From positions 1 to 64,000 of the forward strand of contig QFPO01000016.1 in assembly GCA_003241385.1 (NCBI GenBank): a stretch of 64,000 bases of DNA, written 5' to 3'. Under the pieces are notes generated by a model, which had not been told where the DNA came from, searched no databases, and saw nothing but the letters and a program-made list of their open reading frames with translations. Source of the stretch: Rhodanobacter denitrificans (GTDB taxonomy: Bacteria > Pseudomonadota > Gammaproteobacteria > Xanthomonadales > Rhodanobacteraceae). Made by a program: the position numbers and the translations under genes. Within the stretch, counting starts at the first letter, position 1. Every line of letters begins with the position of its first letter. Shown here piece by piece: positions 56,196-64,000 of the stretch.

Positions 56196-57065
56196 ATGAA
56201 CGAACGCAATGCCGTCTCCCTCCCCGGTATCCCGGTCCTGCTGATCCTGATCGCGGCGATGGCCGCCACGGCGCTGTGGATCAAGCACACCACGATGGTG
56301 ACCTCGCAGCCGGTCGCACTGGTCGCGCCGGTCCTGGTCATGGCGGTGCTGGCGTTCCTGACCAAGGGCTTCTTCCAGGTGCAGCCCAACCTCGGCGTCG
56401 TCATGCAGCTGTTCGGACGCTACGCCGGCACCGCCCGCACGGCCGGTCTGCGCTGGACCAACCCGTTCTATTCGCGCCACAGCGTCTCGCTGCGCGTGCG
56501 CAACTTCGAGTCGGGCAAGCTCAAGGTCAACGACAACGACGGCAATCCGATCGAGATCGGCGCCATCGTGGTCTGGCAGGTCGTCGACACCGCCGAAGCG
56601 GTCTTCATGGTCGACGACTACGAGAACTTCGTGCAGATCCAGGCCGAGGCGGCGCTGCGCCAGATGGCTTCGAGCTATCCGTACGACGCGCACGACGACA
56701 AGACGATCTCGCTGCGCGGCGACGGCAGCAAGGTCAATGTGCATCTGCGCGAGGAGATCCAGGAACGCCTCGCCCAGGCCGGCGTCCGCGTCATCGAGGC
56801 ACGCATCAGTCATCTGGCCTATGCGCAGGAGATCGCCCAGGCGATGCTGCAGCGCCAGCAGGCCGGCGCGATCGTCGCCGCGCGCGAGCGCATCGTCGAA
56901 GGCGCGGTCAGCATGGTCGAGATGGCGCTGGACCAGCTCAGCCAGCGTGGTGTCGTCGAGCTCGACAACGAGCGCAAGGCCAGCATGGTGAGCAACCTGC
57001 TGGTCGTGCTGTGCGGCGACCGCTCGACGCAGCCCGTCGTCAACGCCGGCTCGCTGTACGGCTGA
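56196..57065 (+). CDS. SPFH domain-containing (band 7) membrane protein
   Basis: A 289-aa protein with two N-terminal hydrophobic segments (about residues 9-27 and 38-56) and an SPFH domain from about residue 62 (QVQPNLGVVMQLFGRYAGT, GLRWTNPF) to 200. A helical region with QRQQAGAIVAARERIVEGAV follows. SPFH proteins assemble into membrane microdomain scaffolds. ACGGAG precedes the ATG. It heads a four-gene operon behind a palindromic operator and is followed after 13 bp by a ribbon-helix-helix gene. Confidence 0.92.
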   Translation: MNERNAVSLPGIPVLLILIAAMAATALWIKHTTMVTSQPVALVAPVLVMAVLAFLTKGFFQVQPNLGVVMQLFGRYAGTARTAGLRWTNPFYSRHSVSLRVRNFESGKLKVNDNDGNPIEIGAIVVWQVVDTAEAVFMVDDYENFVQIQAEAALRQMASSYPYDAHDDKTISLRGDGSKVNVHLREEIQERLAQAGVRVIEARISHLAYAQEIAQAMLQRQQAGAIVAARERIVEGAVSMVEMALDQLSQRGVVELDNERKASMVSNLLVVLCGDRSTQPVVNAGSLYG

Positions 57066-57078
57066 GCCGGCGCCCGCC

Positions 57079-57273
57079 GTGACCGACAAGAAGGCCTATC
57101 CGCTGCGCATCAGTGCGGTCGTGCTGGAGGCGATGCAGCGCTGGTCCGACGACGAACTGCGCAGCCTCAACGCACAGATCGAATACGTGCTGCGCGAGGC
57201 CCTGCGCAAATCCGGCCGGCTCAAGGCCGCCGATCGCCCCAAGCCGGTCGTCGATTCCGCCGACGACACCTGA
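57079..57273 (+). CDS. Arc-type ribbon-helix-helix protein
   Basis: A 64-aa protein with an RHH pattern: a short strand (AYPLRIS), then two helices (VVLEAMQRWSDDELRSL and NAQIEYVLREALRKSG). Such proteins bind palindromic operators as dimers, so it could be the repressor of its own operon through the palindrome at 56152-56170. The start is GTG 57079, 13 bp after the SPFH stop. The conserved Arc-like sequence N-A-Q-I-E-Y-V-L-R-E supports a DNA-binding fold, although some such proteins have no proven DNA binding. Confidence 0.85.
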   Translation: MTDKKAYPLRISAVVLEAMQRWSDDELRSLNAQIEYVLREALRKSGRLKAADRPKPVVDSADDT

Positions 57274-57289
57274 TCGAGAGATTCGACCG

Positions 57290-57475
57290 ATGAGCACGAT
57301 CCATTCCTTCGAACACAAGGTCATCGAGGTCAAGGTCAAGCTGTTCCGCAACACCTTCCTCGAGGACATCGGCGAGGTCCTGCGCCGCGAGGGCCAGGGC
57401 GGCTGGGAGCTCGTCAACGCCGTGCAGAGTTCGTCGGCGACGCCGTTGCTGCTGTTCTTCAAGCGCCGCCGCTGA
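57290..57475 (+). CDS. DUF4177 domain-containing small protein
   Basis: A 61-aa protein matching the DUF4177 pattern: FEHKVIEVKVKL, then EVLRREGQGGWELVNAV and a final strand LLLFFKRR. Function is unknown; such genes often sit near membrane or regulatory genes. It begins 16 bp after the RHH gene and ends 21 bp before the hydrolase gene, within the same operon. Confidence 0.88.
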   Translation: MSTIHSFEHKVIEVKVKLFRNTFLEDIGEVLRREGQGGWELVNAVQSSSATPLLLFFKRRR

Positions 57476-57496
57476 GCGGCGATCAGGAGGTCTGCG

Positions 57497-58879
57497 ATGA
57501 TGATGATGAAACGATCGCCGCTGCTGATCGTGCTGCTCGCGGCCGCGCTCGTCGTCGGCGGCGGCATCGCCCTGGTCCGCCACCTGCTGCCACCGGCGGC
57601 GACGCCGGCCGTGGCCGACCCGACGCAGGCGCAGCGCGCCGATGCCTTTCTCGACCTGCTCGACGCCGGCCGCTACGACGAAGCGCTGGCGATGGGATCG
57701 CCGCGGCTGCGCGAGGCGCTGGCCGGCGGCAAGCTGCAGAAGGTCTGGGAGACACTGCCGCAGCAGCTCGGCGCGCGCCAGGCGCGCGGGCCGATCCGCG
57801 GCGAGGCGATCGACGGTCATCCGATCCTGACCTCGAGCCTGCGGTTCGGCCTGACCGCGCTCGACGCGCGCATCATGTTCGACGCCGACGGCCTGATCGA
57901 CGGCTTCCGTCTGGTGCCCGCGCAGGCGCCGGCGACGCCGGCCACGCCGGAGCGCACCGAGCGCTATGCCGAGACCGCGATCGCGGTCGGCAGCCCCGAC
58001 GGCGACCTGCCCGGCCTGCTGACGCTGCCGGCCGGCGCGGGCCGCGTGCCGGGCGTCGTGCTCGTGCACGGTTCCGGTGCGCACGACCGCGACGAGACGA
58101 TCGGTCCGAACAAGCCGTTCCGCGATCTGGCGCACGGCCTGGCCGAGCGCGGCATCGCCGTGCTGCGCTACGACAAGCGCAGCCGCGTGGCGCCACAGCG
58201 CTTCGCCGGCGGCGATTTCACGGTCGAGGACGAAGTCGTCGCCGACGCACTGGCCGCGGTCGCGCTGCTGCGCCGGCGCGCCGAGATCGATCCGGCCCGT
58301 GTCTTCGTCGTCGGCCACAGTCTCGGCGCGATGCTCGCGCCGCGCATCGCCGAGCGCGACCCGCAGATCGCCGGCCTGGTGCTGCTGGCTGCACCGGCGA
58401 CGCGCCTGGAGGACGCCGTGCTGCGCCAGAGCCGCTACCTGGCGCAGCTGCACGGCACGCCGGATGCCGACACCGAGGCCGCGCTGGCCGATCTGGAGCG
58501 CCAGCGCGACCGGATCCGCCGGCTCGCCGACGAACCCGACGACGGCACGCCGCTGCTGCTCGATCTGCCGCGCCGCTACTGGCTCGACCTCGACGGCTAC
58601 GATGCGGTCGCGACCGCGCGCCGGGTCGGTCGCCCGCTGCTGATCGTCCAGGGCGATGCCGACTATCAGGTCACGCCTGAGGACGACTTCGCGCGCTGGC
58701 GCGAGGCCTTCGGCGAGGACCGGCGCGTGCGGCTGATCCGCTATCCGGGATTGAGTCACCTGCTGATGCCGGCCGGCGATCGGCCGGGGCCGGCCGACTA
58801 CGCGAAGGCCGGCCACGTCGCCGACGCGGTGATCGCCGACGTCGCCGACTGGATCGCGCAGACGCCCGCCTCTCCATGA
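57497..58879 (+). CDS. Membrane-anchored alpha/beta hydrolase with DUF3887-like domain
   Basis: A 460-aa hydrolase. An N-terminal hydrophobic anchor (about residues 8-30) is followed by a DUF3887-like domain (about 45-140; ADAFLDLLDAGRYDEALAMG) and an alpha/beta hydrolase. Its oxyanion motif is VLVHGSGAHDRDE, the nucleophile Ser275 (VVGHSLGA), the acid Asp387 or Asp389 (VQGDADYQ), and the base His421 (GLSHLLMP). AGGAGG lies 6 nt before the first of four ATGs. It is the last gene of the SPFH operon. The substrate is unknown. Confidence 0.9.
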   Translation: MMMMKRSPLLIVLLAAALVVGGGIALVRHLLPPAATPAVADPTQAQRADAFLDLLDAGRYDEALAMGSPRLREALAGGKLQKVWETLPQQLGARQARGPIRGEAIDGHPILTSSLRFGLTALDARIMFDADGLIDGFRLVPAQAPATPATPERTERYAETAIAVGSPDGDLPGLLTLPAGAGRVPGVVLVHGSGAHDRDETIGPNKPFRDLAHGLAERGIAVLRYDKRSRVAPQRFAGGDFTVEDEVVADALAAVALLRRRAEIDPARVFVVGHSLGAMLAPRIAERDPQIAGLVLLAAPATRLEDAVLRQSRYLAQLHGTPDADTEAALADLERQRDRIRRLADEPDDGTPLLLDLPRRYWLDLDGYDAVATARRVGRPLLIVQGDADYQVTPEDDFARWREAFGEDRRVRLIRYPGLSHLLMPAGDRPGPADYAKAGHVADAVIADVADWIAQTPASP

Positions 58880-58985
58880 TGCCTGCGCGATTGCCGGGTT
58901 CTTTGCATTTCCCTTGCAATCGCGCCACTCCCGCTGACGACGCTTCCCGGCACACTGCACGCCGTCGCGTCGCCATGCCCCGCCC

Positions 58986-60377
58986 ATGCCTAGAACACCC
59001 TCGCGTCTGATCCGCTACGCCGTCGCCGCCGTCGTCCTGATCGCGGCCGGCCTCCTCCTCAAGGCCTGGCTGTTCCCGGCCCCGGCCGCCACCCGCTACG
59101 TGACCGCCGCGGTCACGCGCGGCGACATCGAGCAGACCGTGATCGCGACCGGCACGCTCGAGGCGCGCAACCTCGTCAGCGTCGGCGCCCAGGTCTCCGG
59201 GCGCGTGGTCTCGCTGAAGGTCGACCTCGGCGACACCGTCGAGCAGGGCCAGCTGATCGCCGAGATCGACTCGCTGCCGCAGCAGAACGCGCTGCGCAAC
59301 GCCGAGGCAGGACTGGCGACGCTGCGCGCGCAGCGCAGCGCGCGCGTCGCCGCGCTCAAGCAGGCCGAGCTCGCCTTCAAGCGCCAGCAGGAAATGATGA
59401 ACGCCGATGCGACCTCGCGCGCCGAGTACGAGGCGGCCGAGGCCAGCCTGGCCTCGACGCGCGCCGACATCAGCGCGCTCGACGCGCAGATCGAACAGGG
59501 CTCGATCCAGGTCGACACCGCCAAGCTCAATCTCGGCTACACGAAGATCCTCGCGCCGATCGACGGCACCGTGGTCGCGGTCGTGACCAAGGAAGGCCAG
59601 ACCGTCAACGCGAACCAGTCGGCGCCGACGATCGTCAAGCTGGCCGAGCTGTCGACGCTGACGATCAAGGCGCAGATCTCCGAGGCCGACGTCGTCAAGG
59701 TCGCGCCGAACCAGAAGGTCTGGTTCACGATCCTCGGCGAGCCGGACCGGCGCTACTACGCGCAGCTGCGCGCGGTGGAGCCGGCACCCGAGTCGATCGC
59801 CAGCGAGACGACGTCGAACAGCGCCAGCAGCACGTCCTCGACCGCGATCTACTACAACGGCCTGTTCGATGTGCCCAACCCCGATGGCAAGCTGCGCATC
59901 TCGATGACCGCGACCGTCAACATCGTGCTCGGCGAGGCGCGTGACGCCCTGCTGGTGCCTTCCTCGGCGATCGTCACCGGCGGCGGTCGCGGCGGCGCTG
60001 GCGCTGCGCAGCGGCGTGCGCCCGGCGCCGAGGCGACCGCCGGCGCTTCCGCCGGCAGCGGCGCAGCGACTGCCGTGCCGAACGCCGCGGCGGCGGCTGG
60101 CGGCGCCGAGCCCGGCGGCGATCGGCCGCGCCGGCGTCGCGAGGCCGGTACCGACGGCGGCGAACGGCCGGCCGTGCCGCGCTTCGTACGCGTGCTCGAT
60201 GCCGCCGGCGAGGTCGTCGAGAAGCCGGTCCGGGTCGGCCTCAACAACAACATCCAGGCCGAGATCCTCGAAGGCCTGTCCGAGGGCGACCAGGTCGTGC
60301 TCGGCCAGTCCGGCAACGCCGCGGCGGTCAATCCGAACCGCCGCAACATGGGCATGCGCCCGCCGCCGGGATTCTGA
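58986..60377 (+). CDS. macA: MacA-like periplasmic adaptor subunit
   Basis: A 463-aa membrane-fusion protein that links the inner-membrane MacB to the outer-membrane channel. It has an N-terminal TM helix (about residues 10-27), the biotinyl-lipoyl halves (ATGTLEARNLVSVGAQVSG and ILAPIDGTVVAVV), a coiled-coil hairpin between them (about 95-180), and beta-barrel parts. Residues about 333-390 are a low-complexity Ala/Gly/Arg-rich insert not usual in MacA, between LLVPSSAIV and PRFVRVLDAAGEVVEKPVRV. It is 2 bp from macB and 106 bp after the hydrolase. Confidence 0.92.
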   Translation: MPRTPSRLIRYAVAAVVLIAAGLLLKAWLFPAPAATRYVTAAVTRGDIEQTVIATGTLEARNLVSVGAQVSGRVVSLKVDLGDTVEQGQLIAEIDSLPQQNALRNAEAGLATLRAQRSARVAALKQAELAFKRQQEMMNADATSRAEYEAAEASLASTRADISALDAQIEQGSIQVDTAKLNLGYTKILAPIDGTVVAVVTKEGQTVNANQSAPTIVKLAELSTLTIKAQISEADVVKVAPNQKVWFTILGEPDRRYYAQLRAVEPAPESIASETTSNSASSTSSTAIYYNGLFDVPNPDGKLRISMTATVNIVLGEARDALLVPSSAIVTGGGRGGAGAAQRRAPGAEATAGASAGSGAATAVPNAAAAAGGAEPGGDRPRRRREAGTDGGERPAVPRFVRVLDAAGEVVEKPVRVGLNNNIQAEILEGLSEGDQVVLGQSGNAAAVNPNRRNMGMRPPPGF

Positions 60378-60379
60378 GC

Positions 60380-62338
60380 GTGGCCGCCCCGCTGCTCGAA
60401 CTGCGCCAGGTCCGTCGTGAGTACCCGGCCGGCGACCAGACGCTCGTCGTCCTGCGCGACGTCGACCTGACGATCGAGGCCGGCGAGTTCGTCGCGATCG
60501 TCGGCGCATCCGGATCGGGCAAGTCGACGCTGATGAACATCCTCGGCTGCCTCGACCGGCCGAGCGCCGGCAGCTACCGCGTGGCCGGCCGCGAGACCGG
60601 CCGGCTCGCGCCCGACGAGCTGGCCGAACTGCGCCGCGAACATTTCGGCTTCGTGTTCCAGCGCTACCACCTGCTGGCCGACCTGACTGCGCTCGGCAAC
60701 GTCGAGACGCCGGCGATCTACGCCGGCAAGGATCCGGCCACCCGGCGCGCGCGCGCGACCGACCTGCTCGGCCGGCTCGGCCTGTCCGAGCGTCTGGACC
60801 ACAAGCCCGGCCAGCTCTCGGGCGGCCAGCAGCAGCGCGTATCGATCGCGCGCGCGCTGATGAACGGCGGCGAGGTGATCCTCGCCGACGAGCCGACCGG
60901 CGCGCTCGACAGCCGCAGCGGCGAGGAGATGCTGCGCCTGCTGCAGGGGCTGCACGGCGAAGGCCACACGATCGTCCTGGTCACGCACGACATGCAGGTC
61001 GCCGAACATGCCTCGCGCGTGATCGAGATCAGCGACGGACGCATCGTCGCCGACCGTCGCCGCGGCGAGGCGCCGGCGGCCGCGCCGATCGCACGCGTGC
61101 CGGCGCGCGAATCGTGGCGCGCGCGCCTGGACCGCTCGCGCGAGGCCTTGCGCATGGCGCTGCTGGCGATGAACGCGCATCGCCTGCGCACGTTCCTGAC
61201 GATGCTCGGGATCATCATCGGCATCGCCTCGGTGGTGTCGGTGGTCGCGCTCGGCGCCGGTTCGCAGAAGCAGATCCTCGACAACATCAGCGCGATCGGC
61301 ACCAACGTCATCGACATCTACCCGGGCAGCGGCTTCGGCGACATGCGCTCCGGGCGCGTGCGCACGCTGGTGCCGGCCGACGCCGACGCGCTGGCGCAGC
61401 AGGACTACGTCGACAGTGTCACGCCGGCCGTGCAGAGCAGCGCGACGCTGCGCTACCGCAACGTCTCGGTGAACGCCTCGATCAACGGCGTCGGCGACCA
61501 GTACTTCCGCGTGCGCGGCTTCGAGATCGCCACCGGCGTCGCGTTCGACCAGGACAGCGTGCGCCGGCAGTCGCAGGACGTGGTGATCGACGACAACACC
61601 TACCGCAAGCTGTTCGGCGAAGGCGCCGAGGCGGCCGGCACCGATCCGATCGGCCAGGTGATCCTGCTCAACAACATGCCCAGCCGCATCATCGGCGTGA
61701 CCGCGCGCAAGGACTCGGCGTTCGGCAGCAACGAGAACCTCAACGTATTCGTGCCGTACACCACCGCGATGTACCGCCTGCTCGGCCAGAACTACCTGCG
61801 CAGCATCACCGTGCGCGTCGACGACGCGGTCGCGATGGACGCCGCCGAGGCCGGCATCACCAGCCTGCTGACCCAGCGTCACGGCAGCCAGGATTTCTAC
61901 GTGTCGAACATCGACTCGGTGCGCCAGACGATCGAGCAGACCACGCAGACGATGACTCTGCTGGTCTCCTCGATCGCGCTGATCTCGCTGATCGTCGGCG
62001 GCATCGGCGTCATGAACATCATGCTGGTGTCGGTGACCGAGCGGACGCGCGAGATCGGCGTGCGCATGGCGGTCGGCGCGCGTCAGGGCGACATCCTGCA
62101 GCAGTTCCTGATCGAGGCGGTGCTGGTCTGCCTGCTCGGCGGCCTGCTCGGCGTGCTGCTGGCGATCGGCATCGGCTTGCTGTTCGCGCAGGTCGGCGGC
62201 AGCTTCCGCATGGTCTATTCGACGGCGTCGATGGTCGTCGCGTTCGCGTGCTCGACCCTGATCGGCGTCGTGTTCGGCTTCCTGCCGGCGCGCAACGCCG
62301 CCCGCCTGGACCCGGTCGACGCGCTGGCGCGCGACTGA
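60380..62338 (+). CDS. macB: MacB-like ABC transporter, fused ATPase and permease
   Basis: A 652-aa mechanotransmission-type ABC exporter. The ATPase comes first: Walker A GASGSGKST (42-50), signature LSGGQQQR (146-153), Walker B VILADEPTG (166-174), and the H-loop in VTHDMQVAEHA. A transmembrane helix (about 275-295, LTMLGIIIGIASVVSVVALG), a periplasmic core domain (about 300-530) and three FtsX helices (VGGIGVMNIMLVSVTERTREIG onward) follow. GTG 60380 is 2 bp after macA. With macA and the NodT-like gene it forms a complete tripartite pump for peptides, macrolides or siderophores. Confidence 0.95.
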   Translation: MAAPLLELRQVRREYPAGDQTLVVLRDVDLTIEAGEFVAIVGASGSGKSTLMNILGCLDRPSAGSYRVAGRETGRLAPDELAELRREHFGFVFQRYHLLADLTALGNVETPAIYAGKDPATRRARATDLLGRLGLSERLDHKPGQLSGGQQQRVSIARALMNGGEVILADEPTGALDSRSGEEMLRLLQGLHGEGHTIVLVTHDMQVAEHASRVIEISDGRIVADRRRGEAPAAAPIARVPARESWRARLDRSREALRMALLAMNAHRLRTFLTMLGIIIGIASVVSVVALGAGSQKQILDNISAIGTNVIDIYPGSGFGDMRSGRVRTLVPADADALAQQDYVDSVTPAVQSSATLRYRNVSVNASINGVGDQYFRVRGFEIATGVAFDQDSVRRQSQDVVIDDNTYRKLFGEGAEAAGTDPIGQVILLNNMPSRIIGVTARKDSAFGSNENLNVFVPYTTAMYRLLGQNYLRSITVRVDDAVAMDAAEAGITSLLTQRHGSQDFYVSNIDSVRQTIEQTTQTMTLLVSSIALISLIVGGIGVMNIMLVSVTERTREIGVRMAVGARQGDILQQFLIEAVLVCLLGGLLGVLLAIGIGLLFAQVGGSFRMVYSTASMVVAFACSTLIGVVFGFLPARNAARLDPVDALARD

Positions 62339-62350
62339 AGGAGAACGCTC

Positions 62351-63775
62351 ATGCCCACGATTCGGACTGCATACGGGACCACAGCGAGCGAGCGCCGCGC
62401 GCTGCTGGCGCTGGCGATCGGCACGCTGTGCGCCTGCGGCCCGGCCGTGCGCACGCCGTACGTCCGGCCCGACGTCACGCTGCCGGTGGCCTGGCAGGCG
62501 ACGGCGCCGGACGGCGCGGTCACGGTCGACGCGTGGTGGCGCCGTTTCGACGATGCGGCACTCGATGCGGCGATCGATGCGGTGCTCGCGCGCAACAACG
62601 ACCTGGCCGCGGCGACGATTCGGGTGCGCCGCGCACAGCTGCAGGCCGACCTGGCGCGCAACCAGTTCGTGCCGGCGGTCAGTGCCGGCGTCAACAGCGG
62701 CATCAGCCGCAGTCTCGACCACGGCGGGCCGTCGTCGCGCTCCAACTCCGCGTCGCTGTCGGTCAGCTACGAGGTCGACCTGTGGGGCCGCCTCGGCAGC
62801 GAGCGCGATGCCGCGGTCTGGGAGGCACTGGCGACCGAGCAGGACCGCGAGGCGACCGCGATCGCGCTGGTCGGCACGACCGCGCGGCTGTACTGGGAGC
62901 TGGCCTATCTGAACCAGCGTCTCGCGGCCAGCCGCATGAGCATCGAGGTCGCGCGCCGCACGCTGGACTTCGTGCGCGTGCAGTACCGCGCCGGCGCGGT
63001 GTCGGCGCTGGAGGTCAGCGATGCCGAACAGAACCTGGCCAGTCAGGAGGCCAGTGACGCCAGCCTGCAGCAGCAGCGCATCGAGACGCGCAATGCCTGG
63101 GCGATCCTATTCGATGGTCCGCCCGGCGAGATCGGCGTCGATCCGCAGGATCTGCCGGACGGCGAACTGCCGGCGATCGACGCCGGCCTGCCGGCCGACC
63201 TGCTGGCGCGCCGGCCCGATCTGCGCGCGGCGGAACTGCGCCTGCGCGCGAGCCTGGCCAATGCCGACGCGACGCGTGCGAGCTACTACCCGCGCCTGAC
63301 GCTGACCGGCAGCGCCGGCGGATCGAGCGTCTCGCTCGGCGACGTGCTCGCCAATCCGGTCGGTTCGCTCGGGGCCGGGCTCGCGCTGCCGTTCCTGCAG
63401 TTCAACCAGATGCGGCTCAGCACGCAGGTGTCCGAATCGCAGTACGCCGAGGCCGTGGTCGGCTTCCGGCAGACGCTGTACCAGGCACTGGCCGACGTCG
63501 ACAACGCGCTGGCCGCGCGGCTGACCCAGGCCGAGCGCGCGCGTCTGCTCGAGGCCTCGCTGGTCGCCGCGCTGAAATCCGAGCGGCTCTACGAGGTGCG
63601 CTACAAGGCCGGCGCGGTCGCGCTGCGCGCCTGGCTCGACGCGCAGGAGCGGCGCCGTGCGGCCGAGATCGCACTGGCCGAGAACCGGCTGGCGCGGCTC
63701 GACAACCAGGTGTCGATCTATCAGGCGCTCGGCGGCGACGCGACGATCGCCGAGCGGCTCGCCGGCGAGGGCTGA
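62351..63775 (+). CDS. NodT-family outer-membrane efflux lipoprotein
   Basis: A 474-aa outer-membrane channel of the TolC/NodT type. The N-terminus ends in a lipobox (LCAC, Cys29). VRPDVTLPVAWQ and the repeated helical halves typical of the family follow; SYEVDLWGRLGSERDAAVW (about residue 138) and LLARRPDLRAAELRLRAS (about 285) are hallmark segments. AAGGAG lies before the ATG at 62351, 12 bp after macB. A GC hairpin (63774-63797) overlaps the stop. It should form the outer-membrane exit of the MacAB pump. Confidence 0.95.
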   Translation: MPTIRTAYGTTASERRALLALAIGTLCACGPAVRTPYVRPDVTLPVAWQATAPDGAVTVDAWWRRFDDAALDAAIDAVLARNNDLAAATIRVRRAQLQADLARNQFVPAVSAGVNSGISRSLDHGGPSSRSNSASLSVSYEVDLWGRLGSERDAAVWEALATEQDREATAIALVGTTARLYWELAYLNQRLAASRMSIEVARRTLDFVRVQYRAGAVSALEVSDAEQNLASQEASDASLQQQRIETRNAWAILFDGPPGEIGVDPQDLPDGELPAIDAGLPADLLARRPDLRAAELRLRASLANADATRASYYPRLTLTGSAGGSSVSLGDVLANPVGSLGAGLALPFLQFNQMRLSTQVSESQYAEAVVGFRQTLYQALADVDNALAARLTQAERARLLEASLVAALKSERLYEVRYKAGAVALRAWLDAQERRRAAEIALAENRLARLDNQVSIYQALGGDATIAERLAGEG

Positions 63776-63797
63776 GCGGCGCAGCGCGGCGCCGCTC
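63774..63797 (+). terminator. GC hairpin at the end of the efflux operon, no U-tract
   Basis: GAGCGGCGC (63774-63782) pairs with GCGCCGCTC (63789-63797) around AGCGCG, starting within the stop codon. No T-run follows. Confidence 0.45.
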
Positions 63798-63955
63798 GCG
63801 CAGGTTCGCCGACGCACGGTCGATCGGCGACACGTCCTGTGCGCTCAGTGTCGATCGCCCAGGCGTGCCGGTCGGCCGCCGCGTCCGCCCTGCCCGTGCC
63901 GGCGCTGCGCTACGTGCCGACGCGATCGCGCCGGGCCGCCTGCTAAGCTCGCGCG

Positions 63956-64000
63956 ATGAGCGCCGCCCCGCCCGTTCCGCCGCTTCGCTGCGACGCCGCC
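63956..64000 (+). CDS. Possible start of a gene cut by the window end
   Basis: ATG at 63956 opens a frame MSAAPPVPPLRCDAA that runs off the window. TAAGCT at about 63944 resembles a -10 box. Fifteen codons are too few to assign anything, and no ribosome-binding site is clear. Confidence 0.3.
   Translation, partial: MSAAPPVPPLRCDAA

Overview
The window comes from a high-GC gammaproteobacterium of the Lysobacterales (Xanthomonadales), most likely near the Rhodanobacteraceae. That placement is inferred from gene content. The arginine operon is of the Xanthomonas type: N-acetylornithine carbamoyltransferase, a fused N-acetylglutamate synthase/kinase and an acetylcitrulline deacetylase. It sits with fabV, an XcQC-type glutaminyl cyclase, and secreted delta-60 and DUF11 proteins. 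No plasmid, phage or insertion-sequence genes are visible, so this looks like chromosome.

Layout. 1-300: a xanthomonad-type inverted-repeat element. 301-3349 (minus): marC and two ubiquinone hydroxylases. 3576-5692 (plus): a membrane protein, a PduO-type cobalamin adenosyltransferase and a histone-deacetylase-like amidohydrolase. 6011-7722 (plus): a MetX-family acyltransferase and cysteine dioxygenase. 7801-8120: tRNA-Leu(CAA) split by a 235-nt group I intron. 8874-11102 (plus): fabV and a PP2C phosphatase. 20771-11108 (minus): a ten-gene arginine operon. Its leader looks like a ribosome-mediated attenuator. 21187-21262: tRNA-Ala(CGC). 21668-25373: a Nudix hydrolase, a secreted delta-60 repeat protein and a TrmB/LuxR-like regulator coupled to a 38-aa ORF. 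25646-28087: an orphan FtsX/MacB-type permease. 28774-32436: an ECF sigma factor and a transmembrane Ser/Thr kinase. 32519-36705: a DUF1615 lipoprotein, a DUF1428 protein and a large-subunit catalase. 37111-50056: secreted surface proteins, including a 2690-aa DUF11 protein with six near-identical 402-bp repeats. 51278-55967: a BrkB-like membrane protein, an SDR, glutaminyl cyclase and a secreted transglutaminase-like protein. 56196-58879: an SPFH / RHH / DUF4177 / hydrolase operon behind a palindromic operator. 58986-63775: a MacA-MacB-NodT tripartite efflux operon.

How parts work together. The arg operon carries all the distinctive steps of the acetylated route from glutamate to arginine, except acetylornithine aminotransferase (ArgD), which is not in the window. 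The MetX-family enzyme and cysteine dioxygenase would put a sulfur-amino-acid acyl transfer next to cysteine catabolism. The sigma-kinase pair looks like a phosphorylation-controlled ECF module with no anti-sigma factor. The MacAB-NodT set is a complete inner-to-outer membrane exporter.

The three observations I rate highest are the group I intron in tRNA-Leu(CAA), with a C-G rather than U-G pair at its 5' splice site; the putative arginine attenuator before argF'; and the short peptide ORF overlapping the TrmB/LuxR regulator. All calls were made by eye from sequence; no database or folding search was run.
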